This document shows, piece after piece, positions 24,846 to 34,017 of a stretch of DNA of 57,467 bases. Numbering within the stretch: position 1 is the stretch's first letter; every line of letters begins with the position of its first letter. Made by a program: the position numbers and the translations under genes. The notes under the pieces are model-generated. The model had not been told where the DNA came from, did no database searches, and saw nothing but the letters and a program-made list of their open reading frames with translations. Source of the stretch: Gemmatimonadales bacterium (GTDB taxonomy: Bacteria; Gemmatimonadota; Gemmatimonadetes; Gemmatimonadales; GWC2-71-9); contig JACDBX010000045.1 of NCBI GenBank assembly GCA_013694695.1, positions 1 to 57,467 on the forward strand, written 5' to 3'.

Positions 24846-26441
24846 TCAGCGGCTGCGCGTCGAGGTCGAGAACGTGAATCCCTTGCCCACCACCAGTACC
24901 CATCCCGCCGGTTCGCGATCGGTGGCAAATCGTCGGGCGATGTCGATGCGAGTCGCTTCCTGGTCGGGTGCCCGTGACGGCCCAAGTCGCACGCCGACTC
25001 CCGCGTCCCAACCGCTACGACGTTTCTCTCCCTGCCACCATGCACCGCCATGGTCGACAAAACCGGCGAGACCGATCCCGGTCACGTCGAGGAAATCCCG
25101 CGCCACCGTATACCGGTACTCCGCCGTGACGGTGTACTGTCGGTCGCCGGTGAAGGCGTGTTCCTGGAAGGCACGGGGGCCGGTGCCGAGGCCGAGGTCG
25201 AACTCGCTCCCCGGCGCGGGGCGGGAGAGCGCCCCCACATCGGCGTGCAGCACGACATGGTGCCGATTCGAAGGGAGGAGCACCGCCGTCAACCCGAGGT
25301 AGACCTGCCCCGAATCGAGCCCGGTGCTGCTGAACAGGCCGCTGGCCGCCAGATCGGCCACCGCGAAGCCGCCCGCAAAGGATCGGCCGGCGTGCACGCT
25401 GACGCCCGGGGCAATGCCGTCGCGGTCGTACCCGAACGCGCGCGGCGCCAGCAGCATGGAGAAGCGGACCACGCGGCTGAGGTCGATATCCTCGCTGCGG
25501 CCGAAGCTCTCATACCCCTCGACCTCCAGGAACTTGGCTTGGCGCCACTCGGCAAATCCACCCACCGCGCCAGTGACGGTGCGGGTGAGCCCCGCAGCGT
25601 CGGACACCGCCTGTGTGGCGTAGTCATCGCGGCGAAGTTGCGCGAGCACTCCGGCCCGGAGGTAACCCGCACTGGACGCTCGCAGCGCTCGTGCAGCCTC
25701 GACGCGCGCCAGCACATACCGCCGCTGCAGGGTATCGCTGGCGGTGTCGGCGAGTCCACCGCGAAACCGCAGCACCCGTTCACGCCGGGTGTCGAACGTC
25801 AATGCTCCGCCGAACGGCGACGTCAGCGAGAAGAACGGATACGACGTCGTCGCGTTGAACAGCTCGCCGTCGCTGCGGTTGAAGAACGTCGCGGCAACGC
25901 CGACCTTTCCCGCAATGAGGCGGCGCTTCCGGAAGCCCAGGATCGTGGTGGTCCGATCCGGATCCTTGCGGTACAGCACCTGTGTCTGGGTAGCCGTGCC
26001 GAGGAGGTTGTCCTCGATCAGCGCGGCGGTGTAGACGATCGAACCGCCGGTCGAACGAAAACGGAAGTCGGGCCGGGTGCTCCAGCCGTCGTGAGTCGTC
26101 ACGGCAATGGTGAGGCCGGAGTCGGTCCGGACACTGTCGATCGAGACATCGCGGAAGATGCCGAAGCGTCGGAGGTTCCGCTCCGTCTCCGCCACCCGGG
26201 CCGAATCGTAGGGTTCCCCCTCGCTGAACAGGAACTCGCGCCGAATGACCGCAGCCTGGGTGCGGATATGGAGCCGGTTCACGATCCGGGTGATCCACGA
26301 GCGGCCGTCGTCGTCGAAGATGTTGCGGCGATCGAGCGTGATGCGCGAGACGACCGGGACGGTGTCGGCCGGGGCCTGCGCCACCACCGACCAGGGAGCG
26401 AGGAGAAGAATCAGCGCCGTGCGCAGCGCCTGGCGGGGCAC
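24846..26441 (-). CDS. Omp85/BamA-like outer-membrane protein
   Basis: 531-residue secreted protein with a signal peptide (ALILLLAPWSVVAQ). It begins with one or two POTRA-like units (RREFLFSEGEPYDSARVAETERNLRRFGIFRDV is the signature region, about 68-100), followed by a C-terminal 16-strand-type barrel (for example VTAEYRYTVARDF, GLAGFVDHGG near the end). It is shorter than BamA and may be a TamA/patatin-type accessory assembly factor. The start is GTG 26441, 11 bases after the small upstream gene. There are no bam neighbours. Confidence 0.85.
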   Translation of the reverse strand: MPRQALRTALILLLAPWSVVAQAPADTVPVVSRITLDRRNIFDDDGRSWITRIVNRLHIRTQAAVIRREFLFSEGEPYDSARVAETERNLRRFGIFRDVSIDSVRTDSGLTIAVTTHDGWSTRPDFRFRSTGGSIVYTAALIEDNLLGTATQTQVLYRKDPDRTTTILGFRKRRLIAGKVGVAATFFNRSDGELFNATTSYPFFSLTSPFGGALTFDTRRERVLRFRGGLADTASDTLQRRYVLARVEAARALRASSAGYLRAGVLAQLRRDDYATQAVSDAAGLTRTVTGAVGGFAEWRQAKFLEVEGYESFGRSEDIDLSRVVRFSMLLAPRAFGYDRDGIAPGVSVHAGRSFAGGFAVADLAASGLFSSTGLDSGQVYLGLTAVLLPSNRHHVVLHADVGALSRPAPGSEFDLGLGTGPRAFQEHAFTGDRQYTVTAEYRYTVARDFLDVTGIGLAGFVDHGGAWWQGEKRRSGWDAGVGVRLGPSRAPDQEATRIDIARRFATDREPAGWVLVVGKGFTFSTSTRSR

Positions 26442-26451
26442 GACGATCAGC

Positions 26452-26715
26452 TCAGCTCAGGCTCTCGAGCAGGCGCCACAGCTCCAGAGGAGAGAATTCC
26501 GCGAAGCGGGCCTTCACGTCCTGTGCGCTCCACTCGCGGAAGATCCACGCCGAGCTGCGCCGGACGTCACCGGCGACGAAATGCACCCGCCCGGTGGCAA
26601 CGGGGCCGTCCTGGCGCGTCTCGAGATGCACCGACCACGTCGTGCCGCCCCGGGCCAGGTCGCCCATGTGGTCGGCATTCGAGAGGTCGATGGTGTCCGG
26701 GGATGGTGTGGTCAT
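26452..26715 (-). CDS. hypothetical small protein
   Basis: 87-residue protein (from ATG 26715; an internal ATG at 26667 is possible) with no signal peptide. Visible segments are TWSVHLETRQDGPVATGRVH and SAWIFREWSAQDVKARFAEF, then a Leu-rich end (PLELWRLLESL). No known family is recognised. It lies 11 bases before the Omp85 gene and is divergent from the zinc-ribbon gene at 26857. The reading frame stays open to 26994, but that part shadows the divergent gene. Confidence 0.6.
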   Translation of the reverse strand: MTTPSPDTIDLSNADHMGDLARGGTTWSVHLETRQDGPVATGRVHFVAGDVRRSSAWIFREWSAQDVKARFAEFSPLELWRLLESLS

Positions 26716-26790
26716 CAGTGCCGTGAGAAGGATTCCAAAGGGTAGCGAGAGAGGCCACCCAGCGCCAGCGGAGGCCGATGCCTTGAGGAC

Positions 26791-26796
26791 TATAAT
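26791..26796 (+). promoter_or_regulatory. perfect -10 hexamer TATAAT upstream of 26857 gene
   Basis: TATAAT lies 60 bases before the TTG start at 26857. No convincing -35 exists at normal spacing; TTGA lies 4 bases upstream (26783-26786), the same odd arrangement as at 14734-14748. Confidence 0.45.
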
Positions 26797-26856
26797 TCGG
26801 CGCTTGGATGCGCCCGGCAGGCGCATCGACCGACGTCCCGATCCCGGAGCACCAGC

Positions 26857-27648
26857 TTGAGCGCGCCCACCACCTGTGCCCGATGCGACAACCCGGCCAG
26901 CGGAAATTTCTGCGCCACCTGTGGCGCGACCCTCGCGCCGGGTATCTGCGCGGGCTGTGGCGCCGAGCTGGGTCCGGGCGCGCGCTTCTGTCATCGGTGC
27001 GGGATTGTCGCGCCGGGTGCCGCACCCGCCCCGGGGATGACGCCGACTCCACGCAGCAGTTCCACCCCATGGATCGTCGCCGCGGTGCTGATCGTCGCGT
27101 CGGTCGGCGCGGTCGCGTGGGCCGCCACCAACCGGGACGACCCGAAGACACCGTCAATGGCCAATCCGGGCAACGCAGCGACCACGGGGACAGCTCCTGC
27201 CGGGCCGGCCCCCGACATCTCGTCGATGTCGCCGCGAGAGCGGTTCGATCGCCTGCACGACCGCGTGATCAGCGCGGCGGAGCGGAGCGATACCAACACC
27301 GTGATCCAGTTCTGGGACATGGCCGCAGAGTCGTACAACATGTTGCCGGCGGCCGACCGCGACACCGATGCCCGCTATCACATGGCGGCGCTCCACCTGC
27401 TGGTCGGACGATTCCCATCGGCGCTGGCGCTCGCCGACTCGATCCTCACAGCCTCACCCGGTAACCTGACGGCGTATTACATCCGCGGGATGGCAGCCGA
27501 TTTCGAGGGGAACACCGCTGCACTGCGGGTCGCGCAGCAGGACTTCCGCAGTCACTACGCGGCGGAGATCAACAAGCCGCAACCGGAGTACACCCACCAT
27601 CGACCGATGCTCGATGCCTACCTGACGTCGATTGGAGACGCGCCATGA
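26857..27648 (+). CDS. zinc-ribbon membrane protein with TPR-like periplasmic domain
   Basis: 263-residue protein. The N-terminus holds four CxxC pairs (CARC, CATC, CAGC, CHRC) forming a double zinc ribbon, followed by a Pro/Thr linker, one membrane helix (STPWIVAAVLIVASVGAVAW) and a helical C-terminal domain with a TPR-like repeat (AALHLLVGRFPSALALADS). The probable start is TTG 26857 with GGAG 8 bases upstream. Its stop overlaps mqnD by 4 bases (ATGA), so they form an operon; the reason for that link is not evident. Confidence 0.82.
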   Translation: MSAPTTCARCDNPASGNFCATCGATLAPGICAGCGAELGPGARFCHRCGIVAPGAAPAPGMTPTPRSSSTPWIVAAVLIVASVGAVAWAATNRDDPKTPSMANPGNAATTGTAPAGPAPDISSMSPRERFDRLHDRVISAAERSDTNTVIQFWDMAAESYNMLPAADRDTDARYHMAALHLLVGRFPSALALADSILTASPGNLTAYYIRGMAADFEGNTAALRVAQQDFRSHYAAEINKPQPEYTHHRPMLDAYLTSIGDAP

Positions 27649-28484
27649 GCCAGGTGATCCGGGTGGCACATAGCCCCGATTCGGACGACGCATTCATGTT
27701 CTACGCGCTCGCCAAGGGAAAGATCGACACCGGAGCGCTCCGCTACGAGCACGAACTCCAGGACATCGAGACGCTGAACCACCGTGCCCGCCGACGGGAA
27801 CTCGACGTGTCGGCCGTGTCGATCCACGCCTATCCGTACATCGCACGGGATTACGCCCTGCTCTCGAGCGGATCATCGATGGGCGATGGTTACGGCCCTC
27901 GCCTGGTTTCCCCGCAACCGCCTCCGGAGGATCCGCGCGCCGCCGCACGGGGCCGCCGGATCGCGGTGCCGGGACTGCTCACCACGGCGTACCTCGCCCT
28001 GCGCCTCTGGCAGCCCGACTTCGAGCCGGTGGTGATGGCGTTCGACCAGATCGAACCCGCACTCCACCGCGGCGACATCGACCTGGGCCTGCTGATTCAC
28101 GAGGGCCAGCTCACCCACGCCGACGACGGGCTGCAGCTCTGGGTCGACATGGGCGCTTGGTGGCTCGCCGACACCGGCCTTCCGCTTCCGCTCGGTGGCA
28201 ACGTGGTGCGGCGCGACCTGGGTGCGGAGGTGATCGCCCAGGTCTCGCGCGACCTGCGCGCCAGCATCGAGTACGCCCTGGCGCATCGTGACGACGCACT
28301 CGCCCACGCCTCGCGGTACAATCGCGGGATCTCGGACGAGCGCACCGATGCATTCGTGGGGATGTATGTCAACGACTGGACGGTGGATTACGGTGCCCGC
28401 GGACGAGAGGCGGTGCAGTTGCTGCTCGATCGCGCCGCCGCAGCAGGCATCATCCCCGAGCGCGTGTCGGTCGACTTCGTGTAG
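27645..28484 (+). CDS. mqnD: MqnD-like protein, futalosine menaquinone pathway
   Basis: 279-residue periplasmic-binding-protein fold enzyme of the MqnA/MqnD family. It opens with AHSPDSDDAFMFYALAKGKI and has LIHEGQLTH (candidate catalytic His of MqnD) and LADTGLPLPLGGNVVRR, the family's most conserved stretch. MqnD converts cyclic de-hypoxanthine futalosine to 1,4-dihydroxy-6-naphthoate. MqnA is similar, but the IHEG His and length favour MqnD. It is translated with the upstream zinc-ribbon gene. No other mqn genes occur in the window. Confidence 0.85.
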   Translation: MSQVIRVAHSPDSDDAFMFYALAKGKIDTGALRYEHELQDIETLNHRARRRELDVSAVSIHAYPYIARDYALLSSGSSMGDGYGPRLVSPQPPPEDPRAAARGRRIAVPGLLTTAYLALRLWQPDFEPVVMAFDQIEPALHRGDIDLGLLIHEGQLTHADDGLQLWVDMGAWWLADTGLPLPLGGNVVRRDLGAEVIAQVSRDLRASIEYALAHRDDALAHASRYNRGISDERTDAFVGMYVNDWTVDYGARGREAVQLLLDRAAAAGIIPERVSVDFV

Positions 28485-28528
28485 GTGGGTGGGCGCGACC
28501 CCGATGGGTCGCGTCGCCGGGAGCCGCG

Positions 28529-30358
28529 TCAGGGCCGTCGGGGTCCAGCCGATTCGAGCGCGCCGATCAGTCGCAATCCCCCCGCCACCGCGCCCACCAG
28601 CAGGTCGATCACGCCGTCGCCATCGAGATCCCCCGACGCCACCGACGAGTACGCATCGGCCTTCATCGTGATCGCGGGGTCGAGCTCGAAACGGATCTCA
28701 CCATCACGGGTCGCATTGCGCCACACCCTGATGGTGCCGTCCTCCGATCCGATCAGCAGCTCGAGCGTGCCGTCGCCGTCTAGGTCCGTGAGGTGCGGAG
28801 TGCTGCGTCGGCCGACGTCGATCCCCTGGAACGCATCGCTCACCAACTCGAACTTCGGCGCGACGCGGGTGCCGATGTTCCGGTAGAGGTTGAGCGCTCC
28901 CGATGCCTCGCCGACAAGCATGTCGAGGTCGCCGTCGCCATCGAGGTCGCCCAGCGTGGGGGCGGTGTTGCTGCCCCGGGTGATCACCACCAGCCCGCTG
29001 TCCGCCAGCGTCCATGCCGGCACGACGGGGGTGCCAGTGTTCCGGTACAGCATCACCCGGTCCCGCCACGTTCCAACGACCAGGTCCTGGATGCCGTCGC
29101 CGTCGAGGTCGCCCATCGCCGGGGCGTAGTGGAACTCACCCCGGATGCCGATCGGTCCGCGCTCCCGCAGCACCGGTGCCGTGCGGGTTCCGACATTCTC
29201 GAAGTGGATCACCTCGGCGGAAGTGATATCGTCGGGGGCAATCTTGTTGCCGATCAGGAGGTCGAGGTCTCCGTCGCCGTCGAGGTCGGCAACCAGCGGC
29301 ATGCTCTCACTGCCCACGTCGACGGTCGGGATCATGCGGCTTGTCCGCACCTCGAAGCTGCCCGGTGCAATCTGCTCGAGCAGGTAGAGATTGTTGACGC
29401 TGCTCTGGCTCGGGGTGTAGGCCCCCCCGATCACGCCGATCACGACGTCGAGGTCTCCGTCGCCGTTGATGTCGCCCACCGCCGGCGCGTTGTACCCCGT
29501 GGTATTGAGCGGATTGCCTGTCGGAAAACGCTGCGGCGGGTTACGCAGGTTGGGGTGTTGGCAACTGCCGGTGTTCGAGATCAGGAGCAGGCCGGGCTCG
29601 AAGAAATCGCCCCAGAGCAGGTCGAGGTCACCGTCGGCGTCTATGTCACCGAATGCCATCGTATTCGCGCCGTGCATCGATGGCCGCTCGGGGATGATCC
29701 CCGGGCTGCCGGGTACCTGCCCGATGATCTCGATGCCCTCCCAACGCTCGGTGAGCAGGCGGAAGCGGGGGAAACCGTCGGAACCGGTGCGATCCTGTTC
29801 GTACCGGTCGATCGTACCGGTCACTCGGCCGAGGAAGAGGTCGAGCCGGCCGTTGCAGTCGATGTCGACGACGTTGAGGATGTTCTGGCGGTCGGCGAAG
29901 ATCGGCACGCCATCGGAGTCCCGCAGCGAGTCGCTCGCCACGGTAAAGTGCGGTTCGGTGCGCGAGCCCGTGTTGCGCCACGCCTTGATGTAGCCGAAAC
30001 GCGCCTCGCCGAGCAGGTCGGCGTCGCCATCGCCGTCGAGGTCGACAAACCGGTACCACTCGCCGACGTCGAGATCCTGGAACACGTCGGTTTGCCATTT
30101 CCAGGCGTCGCCCACGCGCTCGAAGAAGATCAGCTCGCCGCTGCGCTCCTGGAGAAAAAGGTCGACGTCGCCATCGCCATCGATGTCGACCAGTTGCGGG
30201 CGCGGCACATCGAATCCCCCGAGGAAGGGGTGCGGCATCTCGCGGCCCTCGCGGTCCTGCACGGCAATCGGGGCGGCGTGGGGCACGAATTGGGCACCTG
30301 CCCTCGCCGGGGCGCAGGCGCCAAGCCCGACCGCCAGCACCGCGGCCAGTCGTTTCAT
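28529..30358 (-). CDS. exported FG-GAP/VCBS calcium-binding repeat protein
   Basis: 609-residue secreted protein. The signal peptide (VLAVGLGACAPARAGA) may also be a lipoprotein signal at Cys15. About eight to ten repeats contain the calcium-binding loop DxDxDGxxD (for example DIDGDGDVDLFL, DLDGDGDADLLG, DINGDGDLDVVIG, DLDGDGTLELLIG), as in integrin-alpha/VCBS propellers. It probably folds as a propeller at the cell surface. ATG 30358 overlaps the upstream stop (ATGA). It is third in an operon of exported repeat proteins. Confidence 0.88.
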   Translation of the reverse strand: MKRLAAVLAVGLGACAPARAGAQFVPHAAPIAVQDREGREMPHPFLGGFDVPRPQLVDIDGDGDVDLFLQERSGELIFFERVGDAWKWQTDVFQDLDVGEWYRFVDLDGDGDADLLGEARFGYIKAWRNTGSRTEPHFTVASDSLRDSDGVPIFADRQNILNVVDIDCNGRLDLFLGRVTGTIDRYEQDRTGSDGFPRFRLLTERWEGIEIIGQVPGSPGIIPERPSMHGANTMAFGDIDADGDLDLLWGDFFEPGLLLISNTGSCQHPNLRNPPQRFPTGNPLNTTGYNAPAVGDINGDGDLDVVIGVIGGAYTPSQSSVNNLYLLEQIAPGSFEVRTSRMIPTVDVGSESMPLVADLDGDGDLDLLIGNKIAPDDITSAEVIHFENVGTRTAPVLRERGPIGIRGEFHYAPAMGDLDGDGIQDLVVGTWRDRVMLYRNTGTPVVPAWTLADSGLVVITRGSNTAPTLGDLDGDGDLDMLVGEASGALNLYRNIGTRVAPKFELVSDAFQGIDVGRRSTPHLTDLDGDGTLELLIGSEDGTIRVWRNATRDGEIRFELDPAITMKADAYSSVASGDLDGDGVIDLLVGAVAGGLRLIGALESAGPRRP

Positions 30359-31455
30359 CGCGCTCCCGCCGCGCCCGCACCGGTGGGGCCGGCGCCGAGC
30401 ATCAGCGTCTTGACCACTTCTCCATTGGTCAGGTCGATAACAGTCAGCCAGCCGTCGGTCGTGCTGGCGCCGCCCGCCATCCCGTGCATGGCGTGACCGC
30501 TCTCGCCGGGCTTGAGAGCGCCCGAATTCTGGTTTATCACGAACGCATAGCGCCCGTCAGCGCGGATGATCAGTCCGTAGGGCTGTGCCATCATCCCCGT
30601 GATCGTGCGGAGCACCGTTCCCGACGCCACATCGATCTCGGCGAGTGCGTTATCGGCGAGGACCGTGGTGAACAGAGTGCGGCCACCGGGCCGATACATC
30701 GGGTCCCACGGCTTGCCACCCGCCTGGATCTCGCGCACCGGCTGCATCGGCGGCGGTCGCGTGAGGTCGAACACGAGGACGGTGTTCGACAGCTCGCCGC
30801 CAGCCACCATCGTCCCTCCATCAGGCGAGATCGCGAACTGCACCATCGACCGTGGACCGCCAGCGATCGTGGTGAGGGTGACCCGCCCGGTGGCGACCTC
30901 GACCGAGGCGATCCGGTTCTCCGCGAGCGAAGCCGTGTGCACCCACTTGCCGTCGGGGGTGACGACCAGCGCATGTGGTCGCGGCAGCACGATCTCCTGT
31001 TCATCGACGAGTAAGAAGTTCCTGCGACTGATCACACCGAGCGAGCGCGGCGGGTTGACGGCCGTCATCGAGCGGCCGACGTAGAGCGAATCGTGCACCG
31101 GGTCGAGCGCGAGGAGCCCGGGCGTCTCCATGTTCACCTGTCCAACCAGACGGTTGGATCGGTCGAGCTTGAGCACGCGTCCATCGCCGATCAGCGACAC
31201 ATACCAGAACGAGCCGTCCGGCTCGACGGCCACGTGGTGCGGTTTCGCATTGGCGGTGAAGCCCATCGTCCGGAGGTCGAGCACCGTGTCGACCACGAGC
31301 CGTTGCTGGTCGATCACCGAGATGGTCGCGCCGCCCTGGTTCACGACGTACAGCTTGGCGCCGCCCGCGGGGGCGGGCGCCCCCGCGGGGGCACCACTGC
31401 CCCCGGCGCAGGCCGCAAGCACGAGTGCCGCGACCCCCACCAGGGTGTTTCTCAC
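30355..31455 (-). CDS. lipoprotein with YVTN-type beta-propeller repeats
   Basis: 366-residue lipoprotein (signal TLVGVAALVLAACAGG). Repeats such as LYVVNQGGATISVIDQ, VATGRVTLTTIAGG and LFTTVLADNALAEIDVASG fit the YVTN/NHL-like surface-layer propeller family. There is no heme-binding CxxCH. The GTG at 31455 overlaps the upstream stop (GTGA), and the longer frame to 31551 is a shadow. It is coupled to both neighbours. Confidence 0.82.
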   Translation of the reverse strand: MRNTLVGVAALVLAACAGGSGAPAGAPAPAGGAKLYVVNQGGATISVIDQQRLVVDTVLDLRTMGFTANAKPHHVAVEPDGSFWYVSLIGDGRVLKLDRSNRLVGQVNMETPGLLALDPVHDSLYVGRSMTAVNPPRSLGVISRRNFLLVDEQEIVLPRPHALVVTPDGKWVHTASLAENRIASVEVATGRVTLTTIAGGPRSMVQFAISPDGGTMVAGGELSNTVLVFDLTRPPPMQPVREIQAGGKPWDPMYRPGGRTLFTTVLADNALAEIDVASGTVLRTITGMMAQPYGLIIRADGRYAFVINQNSGALKPGESGHAMHGMAGGASTTDGWLTVIDLTNGEVVKTLMLGAGPTGAGAAGAR

Positions 31456-33845
31456 GGGACGGCCTCGGTGCGATCGCGAACGAAGAACACGCCCTCGCCG
31501 ATGCTCGTCACGATAATCGTGCCACTCTTGAAGTACGGATACGTGCTCCACGCACCATTGAAGCTCGGTGAACCGTCGTCACCCGGGTGGGTGTCGATGT
31601 AGCCGACCTCCCGCGGGTTGCGCGGGTCGCTGATGTCGAGGATCCGCAGGCCCGAGGTGTAGTTGGCCTGGTACATCCGGTTTCCCTTGACGTAAAGGTT
31701 GTGGTCGATCGCGCGTGAGGTGCCGACATGTTCCTTCACCAGCACCGGATCGTCGAGGTCGCTCACGTCCCACACCAGCGTGCGGGTGCCCTTGGCTGCC
31801 TCGCCCTTGCCCGAACTCTCGTCGGCCTCATCGTTGAGGTAGTAGAAGCGGTGGTCGTCGGTGAGCCATCCCTGGTGCGCATAGCCCACGTTGGGGTAGC
31901 TCGCACGGGAGATCGCGACCGGGTTCTTCTTGTCGGTCACGTCGGCGATCGAGATCGCTGTCTCGTTCGAGCCCATGCAGATCTCGTGACCCTTGTACTT
32001 CTCGTCGGGGCCCTTGTAGGTCACGCACTGCGCGTCGTGACTGTACCCGGTTCCCGAATTGCCGGTCTTGGAATCGGAGAAGCAGCCGGCGAACGTCGGG
32101 TGCCTCGGATCGCGCACGTCGATCATGTGCAGCCCGCCACCACAGGTCTCGCCCCCCGACGAGGCGCCAACGGCGTACGCGAAGCCGCTCTCGTCATTGA
32201 GCACGATGTTGTGCGCGCTGGCGATGTTGGTGTAGTGCGCGTCGGTGGTGAACGCCTGCGGCGCGCGGACGGTGCGCAGCCGGGTGAGGTCGAAGACCTG
32301 CATCCCGTGGTCGCCGGAGTTGTCAGCCACAATGAACACGTGATTCTTGTACACCTTCATGTCGCGCCAAGCTGCCGACGGCGAGCCTTCGGTCTTCGGC
32401 AGGTCGCCGAGGTATCGCGGCGCCGACGGGTTCGACACGTCAACGAACGACGTGCCATCGGTCCGACCCAGGATCGCGTATTCCTTGCCGTTCTCGGGGT
32501 CGGTCCATCCCCAGTTGTCGTTCATACGCGTGCCACGCTTGCCGCCGATCTCGGAGATCGGCAGGAATGACAGCAGGCCGGTGTTGCCGCATTCGAACTT
32601 GTTCGCCTTCCCCTCGGCGCAGCGGACTTCGCTGCCGGTCACCCGCGCGAATTCGATCGACGGCGGGAAGAACGTGCCGCGGGCGACCCACCCGCCGGCG
32701 GGAGTGCGGGCGAGGAACTTGACCGTTCCCTCGCCACCACCATCACCCGGCATTCCGACGATGACGTTGTTGCCGTCCGACGCCATGGTGGCGCCGAACT
32801 GCGACGAGAGGTCGACGGAATCGATTGCAAGCTTGGTGAGGCCGGTCCAATTGCCGGCCTTGTCGCGATGCATCCGGTAGATCCGGCCGGTGCGATCGCC
32901 CCGCGGCGCGCCGATCCAGAGCTCGTCGCCAACCGTGGCGAACGACGAGCCGAATCCGTTGGCGCTCACCTCGAACGGCCGGACGGCTGTGCGCTCGACC
33001 CAGTTGCCGCTCTTCGCGTCGCGCTCGAAGATCACCACGTAGCCGTTGAACGATGCCGCGTTGGGTGCACCCGCCACGAGGCGGTCGCCACTGAATGCCA
33101 GCGTGGAGCCGAGCCGACCATTGTCCGGCGTGGTGCGACCGGAGACAGCGGCCTGCTGCGTCCAGGTGCCATCGCCACCGCGCTTGAAGATCAGGATCTC
33201 GCCCTTGCCGGCGTTGCGGCCGGTCGCGCCGACGGCAATCAGGTCGCCTGACGCCGCGAGCGAGGCGCCGAACGCGTCGCCCTTCGCCAGTGCCGTTCCG
33301 GGAAGAGTACCGGCGGCGCTCCAGGTGCCGTCGGAACCGCGCCGGAAGACGTGCACTGCACCGGTCGATGAGGCGGTCGGACCGGGCTGGCCCACGAACG
33401 CCCAATCACCGTTCACCAGGATCGAGGCACCGAATCCTGAACGCGCCTCGGGCGTCTCGGCGCCGAGCTTGCCAGCAGCGGTCCACTTGCCATCAGCACC
33501 GGCGCGAAACACGTGCACCCCGCCCCGCCCGCTGTCGCCCAGCTCGGCCACGAGGAGCGTGCGGCCGTCGGTCGCCAGCCCCATCCCGAATGCGGAGCCG
33601 GTTCCGCTGGCCGGCACCAGGTCGGCCCCCGCCGCCCAGCGTCCGGACGCGGCGCGGCGATACGTGTGCACCACCCCCGGCTTGCCGGCCACGAGGGGCT
33701 CGCCCACGAACGCCTGGTCCCCGGAGATAGCCACTGCCCGCCCAAAACCGGGGAGTGCGTTGTCCGGCCAGTCGCCGGTGCTGGCAACGGCGGCGCCGAC
33801 GCTCGTGACCAGCAGCGTCACGGCGAACAGACTTGCTCGCATCAT
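31452..33845 (-). CDS. large exported protein: FG-GAP propeller plus LVIVD (choice-of-anchor B) domain
   Basis: 797-residue secreted protein with a signal peptide (LFAVTLLVTSVGAAVAS). Residues about 30-420 form integrin-like propeller repeats (FGRAVAISGDQAFVGEP, FGASLAASGDLIAVGA, LGSTLAFSGDRLVAGAP). The C-terminal half has LVIVD-type repeats (DGTSFVDVSNPSAPRYLGDL, HMIDVRDPRHPTFAGCF, LRILDISDPRNPREVGYID) typical of the choice-of-anchor-B family. Some Cys residues may pair. ATG 33845 follows AGGAG by 5 bases. It is first gene of the three-gene exported operon; a role in adhesion or surface display is inferred from the family. Confidence 0.88.
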   Translation of the reverse strand: MMRASLFAVTLLVTSVGAAVASTGDWPDNALPGFGRAVAISGDQAFVGEPLVAGKPGVVHTYRRAASGRWAAGADLVPASGTGSAFGMGLATDGRTLLVAELGDSGRGGVHVFRAGADGKWTAAGKLGAETPEARSGFGASILVNGDWAFVGQPGPTASSTGAVHVFRRGSDGTWSAAGTLPGTALAKGDAFGASLAASGDLIAVGATGRNAGKGEILIFKRGGDGTWTQQAAVSGRTTPDNGRLGSTLAFSGDRLVAGAPNAASFNGYVVIFERDAKSGNWVERTAVRPFEVSANGFGSSFATVGDELWIGAPRGDRTGRIYRMHRDKAGNWTGLTKLAIDSVDLSSQFGATMASDGNNVIVGMPGDGGGEGTVKFLARTPAGGWVARGTFFPPSIEFARVTGSEVRCAEGKANKFECGNTGLLSFLPISEIGGKRGTRMNDNWGWTDPENGKEYAILGRTDGTSFVDVSNPSAPRYLGDLPKTEGSPSAAWRDMKVYKNHVFIVADNSGDHGMQVFDLTRLRTVRAPQAFTTDAHYTNIASAHNIVLNDESGFAYAVGASSGGETCGGGLHMIDVRDPRHPTFAGCFSDSKTGNSGTGYSHDAQCVTYKGPDEKYKGHEICMGSNETAISIADVTDKKNPVAISRASYPNVGYAHQGWLTDDHRFYYLNDEADESSGKGEAAKGTRTLVWDVSDLDDPVLVKEHVGTSRAIDHNLYVKGNRMYQANYTSGLRILDISDPRNPREVGYIDTHPGDDGSPSFNGAWSTYPYFKSGTIIVTSIGEGVFFVRDRTEAVP

Positions 33846-34017
33846 CTAAACTCCTGCGAAAATTGAGGATCCTGAAGGTAATGCCGGCCTCCTGGCCGGT
33901 GCCCCGTTTTCCTACGGGCAGCGCGGCCCGGGGTTTCCGGACTGGATTTCGGGCACTGGCGGACCGACGATTAAGATTGATAAATCGGCAGGGCATCGCC
34001 CACCCCCTGGAGCCTGA

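Noticed and set aside
25050..26726. 558-codon plus-strand frame opposite the Omp85 gene, and a similar 567-codon frame at 28793-30496
   Set aside because: Antisense shadows; the minus-strand proteins show signal peptides and family repeats.
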